A stretch of 41,645 nt of DNA from the NCBI GenBank assembly GCA_964444825.1, contig CAYUIS010000033.1:1-41645 (forward strand), given 5' to 3'. The position numbers were made by a program, and so were the translations under genes. The notes under the pieces are model-generated. The model searched no databases. It saw only the letters and a list, made by a program, of their open reading frames with translations, and had not been told where the DNA came from. The DNA is from CAYUIS01 sp964444825 (GTDB taxonomy: Bacteria; Chloroflexota; Anaerolineae; B4-G1). This document shows, piece by piece, positions 40,657 through 41,645 of the stretch (within the stretch, counting starts at the first letter, position 1; the number at the start of each line of letters is the position of its first letter).

Positions 40657-41280
40657 ATGCACTGGACGCAGATCGCTCTGGCAGCAGCTTTGGTTGTCTA
40701 TGTCGGAGCCTTTTTCGTCATTTTGGTCGTGGTGAGGCGCAGCACTGGCGCGAATCCCAGAGGACACGCCAGAGGTTTCTTCCTGGCAGCACTGGTCAAT
40801 GGGACGGCGACCCTGCTCCTGCTGCTGACCGCCATCGCCTACTCCCTCGACGTTCGAAGCGTGGACTGGTTTGGGCGCTTGGGGTTCCTAGACCATCCAG
40901 CCGCGCTGGGCTTTGGCGTGGCTGCATTGGTTCTGGCAGGCGTATGCCTCGTCTGGGGAGAAGTGTCGCTGGGCCGCTCCTTCCGGGTGGCGCTCCCAGA
41001 AGACAAACAACCCCTCGTCACGCACGGCATCTACCGCTTCACTCGCAACCCATTGGCGCTATCGGTCGATTTGCTGGCGCTGGGGATTCTGTCGCTGGCG
41101 CCAAGCTGGCTGGCGGGGGTCAGCCTGATCCTGAACGTAGTCGGCTACCAGTGGAAGATCCACATCGAGGAAGCCTACCTGCGCGAGGCCCACGGCAAAG
41201 CATATGCCACCTACTGCGACCGGACCGGGCGCTACTTCCCCAGATTTCCTCGCAGGCGCCCCGGCGATGGCGGCGGATGA
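40657..41280 (+). CDS. Isoprenylcysteine-carboxyl-methyltransferase-like (PEMT/ICMT) membrane protein
   Basis: 207 residues; ATG 40657 lies two bases after the preceding stop. Four to five helices are followed by the family core: LVTHGIYRFTRNPLALS, with the SAM-binding RNP segment, and the terminal EAYLREAHGKAYATYCDRTGRYFP. Bacterial ICMT/PEMT-like proteins methylate small lipids or thiols. Pairing with a class I methyltransferase suggests a shared lipid-modification task. It is the last gene of the Fur-controlled run, although whether the Fur promoter reads this far is not shown. Confidence 0.85.
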   Translation: MHWTQIALAAALVVYVGAFFVILVVVRRSTGANPRGHARGFFLAALVNGTATLLLLLTAIAYSLDVRSVDWFGRLGFLDHPAALGFGVAALVLAGVCLVWGEVSLGRSFRVALPEDKQPLVTHGIYRFTRNPLALSVDLLALGILSLAPSWLAGVSLILNVVGYQWKIHIEEAYLREAHGKAYATYCDRTGRYFPRFPRRRPGDGGG

Positions 41281-41312
41281 GCAGCTCATAGCCCTCCGTC
41301 CACGGGGTGATG

Positions 41313-41384
41313 AAGACAACGCTTTCCCAAGCTCCTAGCCCCCGTCCCGGGGGCGGTCAAGACAATGCTTCCCCAAACTCCTAG
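41313..41384. repeat. 26-base imperfect direct repeat
   Basis: Copies at 41313-41338 and 41359-41384 agree at 23 of 26 positions (period 46). Both begin AAGACAA and end CTCCTAG. Confidence 0.7.
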
Positions 41385-41497
41385 ACCTCACTGGTCTTCG
41401 CAGAATCAACGGCACCGAATTCGTTAATCCCTGATATCCGGTTTTATGTTCGCATAATCACGCCCCATACCCCCTCCCCTTCCCAATCACGGGAACG

Positions 41498-41645
41498 GTC
41501 CCTGCACATTGCTCGCAGCCTCCGTCCTCGGAGGCGTCTGAAGCGTTTCTTGGCCCGCTTTCACTGTCCCAGAGACGGGGACTGGGAGCAGTCCCTGCAC
41601 ATTGCTCGCAGCCTCCGTCCTCGGAGGCGTCTGAAGCGTTTCTTG
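41498..41645. repeat. 55-base exact direct repeat, two copies
   Basis: Copies at 41498-41552 and 41591-41645 are identical as far as I can read, with a 38-bp spacer (period 93). Each holds an internal stem GCCTCCG-tcct-CGGAGGC. The second copy reaches the window edge, so more copies may follow. Confidence 0.85.

Larger units (their letters stand above)
41281..41645. other. Non-coding tail with direct repeats
   Basis: No gene is supported in these 365 bp. They contain a 26-base imperfect direct repeat and a GC-rich hairpin (GCCCCC / GGGGGC around 41338-41354). The right half is dominated by a 55-base exact repeat. The window ends inside or at the end of the second copy. Confidence 0.6.

Noticed and set aside
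41498..41645. CRISPR array
   Set aside because: Only two copies, a 55-base unit with a 38-base spacer that itself shows similarity to the flank, and no cas genes nearby. It does not look like a repeat-spacer array.

Overview
The window is about 41.6 kb of moderately GC-rich bacterial chromosome with dense, mostly minus-strand operons. The gene style suggests a Chloroflexota bacterium, probably Anaerolineae-like. This is inference from several traits: GAAC-N4-GTTC LexA boxes, a family-5 solute-binding lipoprotein with a VEVPVE-repeat linker, a DUF6391-like protein, and many glycan-catabolic genes in LacI/ABC clusters. No rRNA, tRNA, IS element or CRISPR array was recognised.

Layout. (1) 1-2216, plus strand: the 3' part of a sortase, a DUF6391-like membrane protein and holA. 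(2) 2232-5415, minus strand: lexA, and a four-gene operon led by an FtsK/SpoIIIE-type ATPase. Both promoters carry LexA boxes (one at lexA, two at ftsK), so the FtsK operon should be SOS-controlled. (3) 5450-9829, minus: fdhD, transketolase and a secreted lipoprotein. (4) 9852-15752, minus: pentapeptide-repeat membrane protein, two GH4 glycosidases, a CE7-type acetyl esterase and galactokinase. (5) 16009-26529, minus: LacI regulator, oppD, solute-binding protein, oppB, oppC, a six-haem c-type cytochrome lipoprotein, oppF and a small DUF4870-like protein. A consensus promoter overlaps two LacI-type operators at the head. (6) 26718-34086, minus: a run that reads as a complete D-apiose oxidation pathway (apnO-, oiaC-, apnL- and apsD-like genes), followed by a second Gfo/Idh/MocA dehydrogenase and a third GH4. 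(7) 34344-35609, plus: a LarA/DUF2088 nickel-pincer racemase homologue, divergent from the apiose operon. (8) 35748-41280, plus: a Fur-box promoter driving fur-feoA-feoB, then a YibE/F membrane protein, a FeoC-like Fe-S/winged-helix protein and two methyltransferases. (9) 41281-41645: a non-coding tail with two families of direct repeats.

How it fits together. Regions 4 to 7 look like a scavenging locus for plant cell-wall or plant-glycoside sugars. Oligosaccharides would enter through the LacI-controlled family-5 ABC importer, be trimmed by the GH4 enzymes and the acetyl esterase, and feed galactokinase and the apiose branch. The proposed apiose branch is apiose to apionolactone, apionate, 3-oxo-isoapionate, then L-erythrulose. 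The enzyme names in that branch rest on family recognition and gene order, not on a database search. The two most interesting points are the compact apiose operon and the double-LexA-box FtsK operon with three small conserved-looking unknown proteins.
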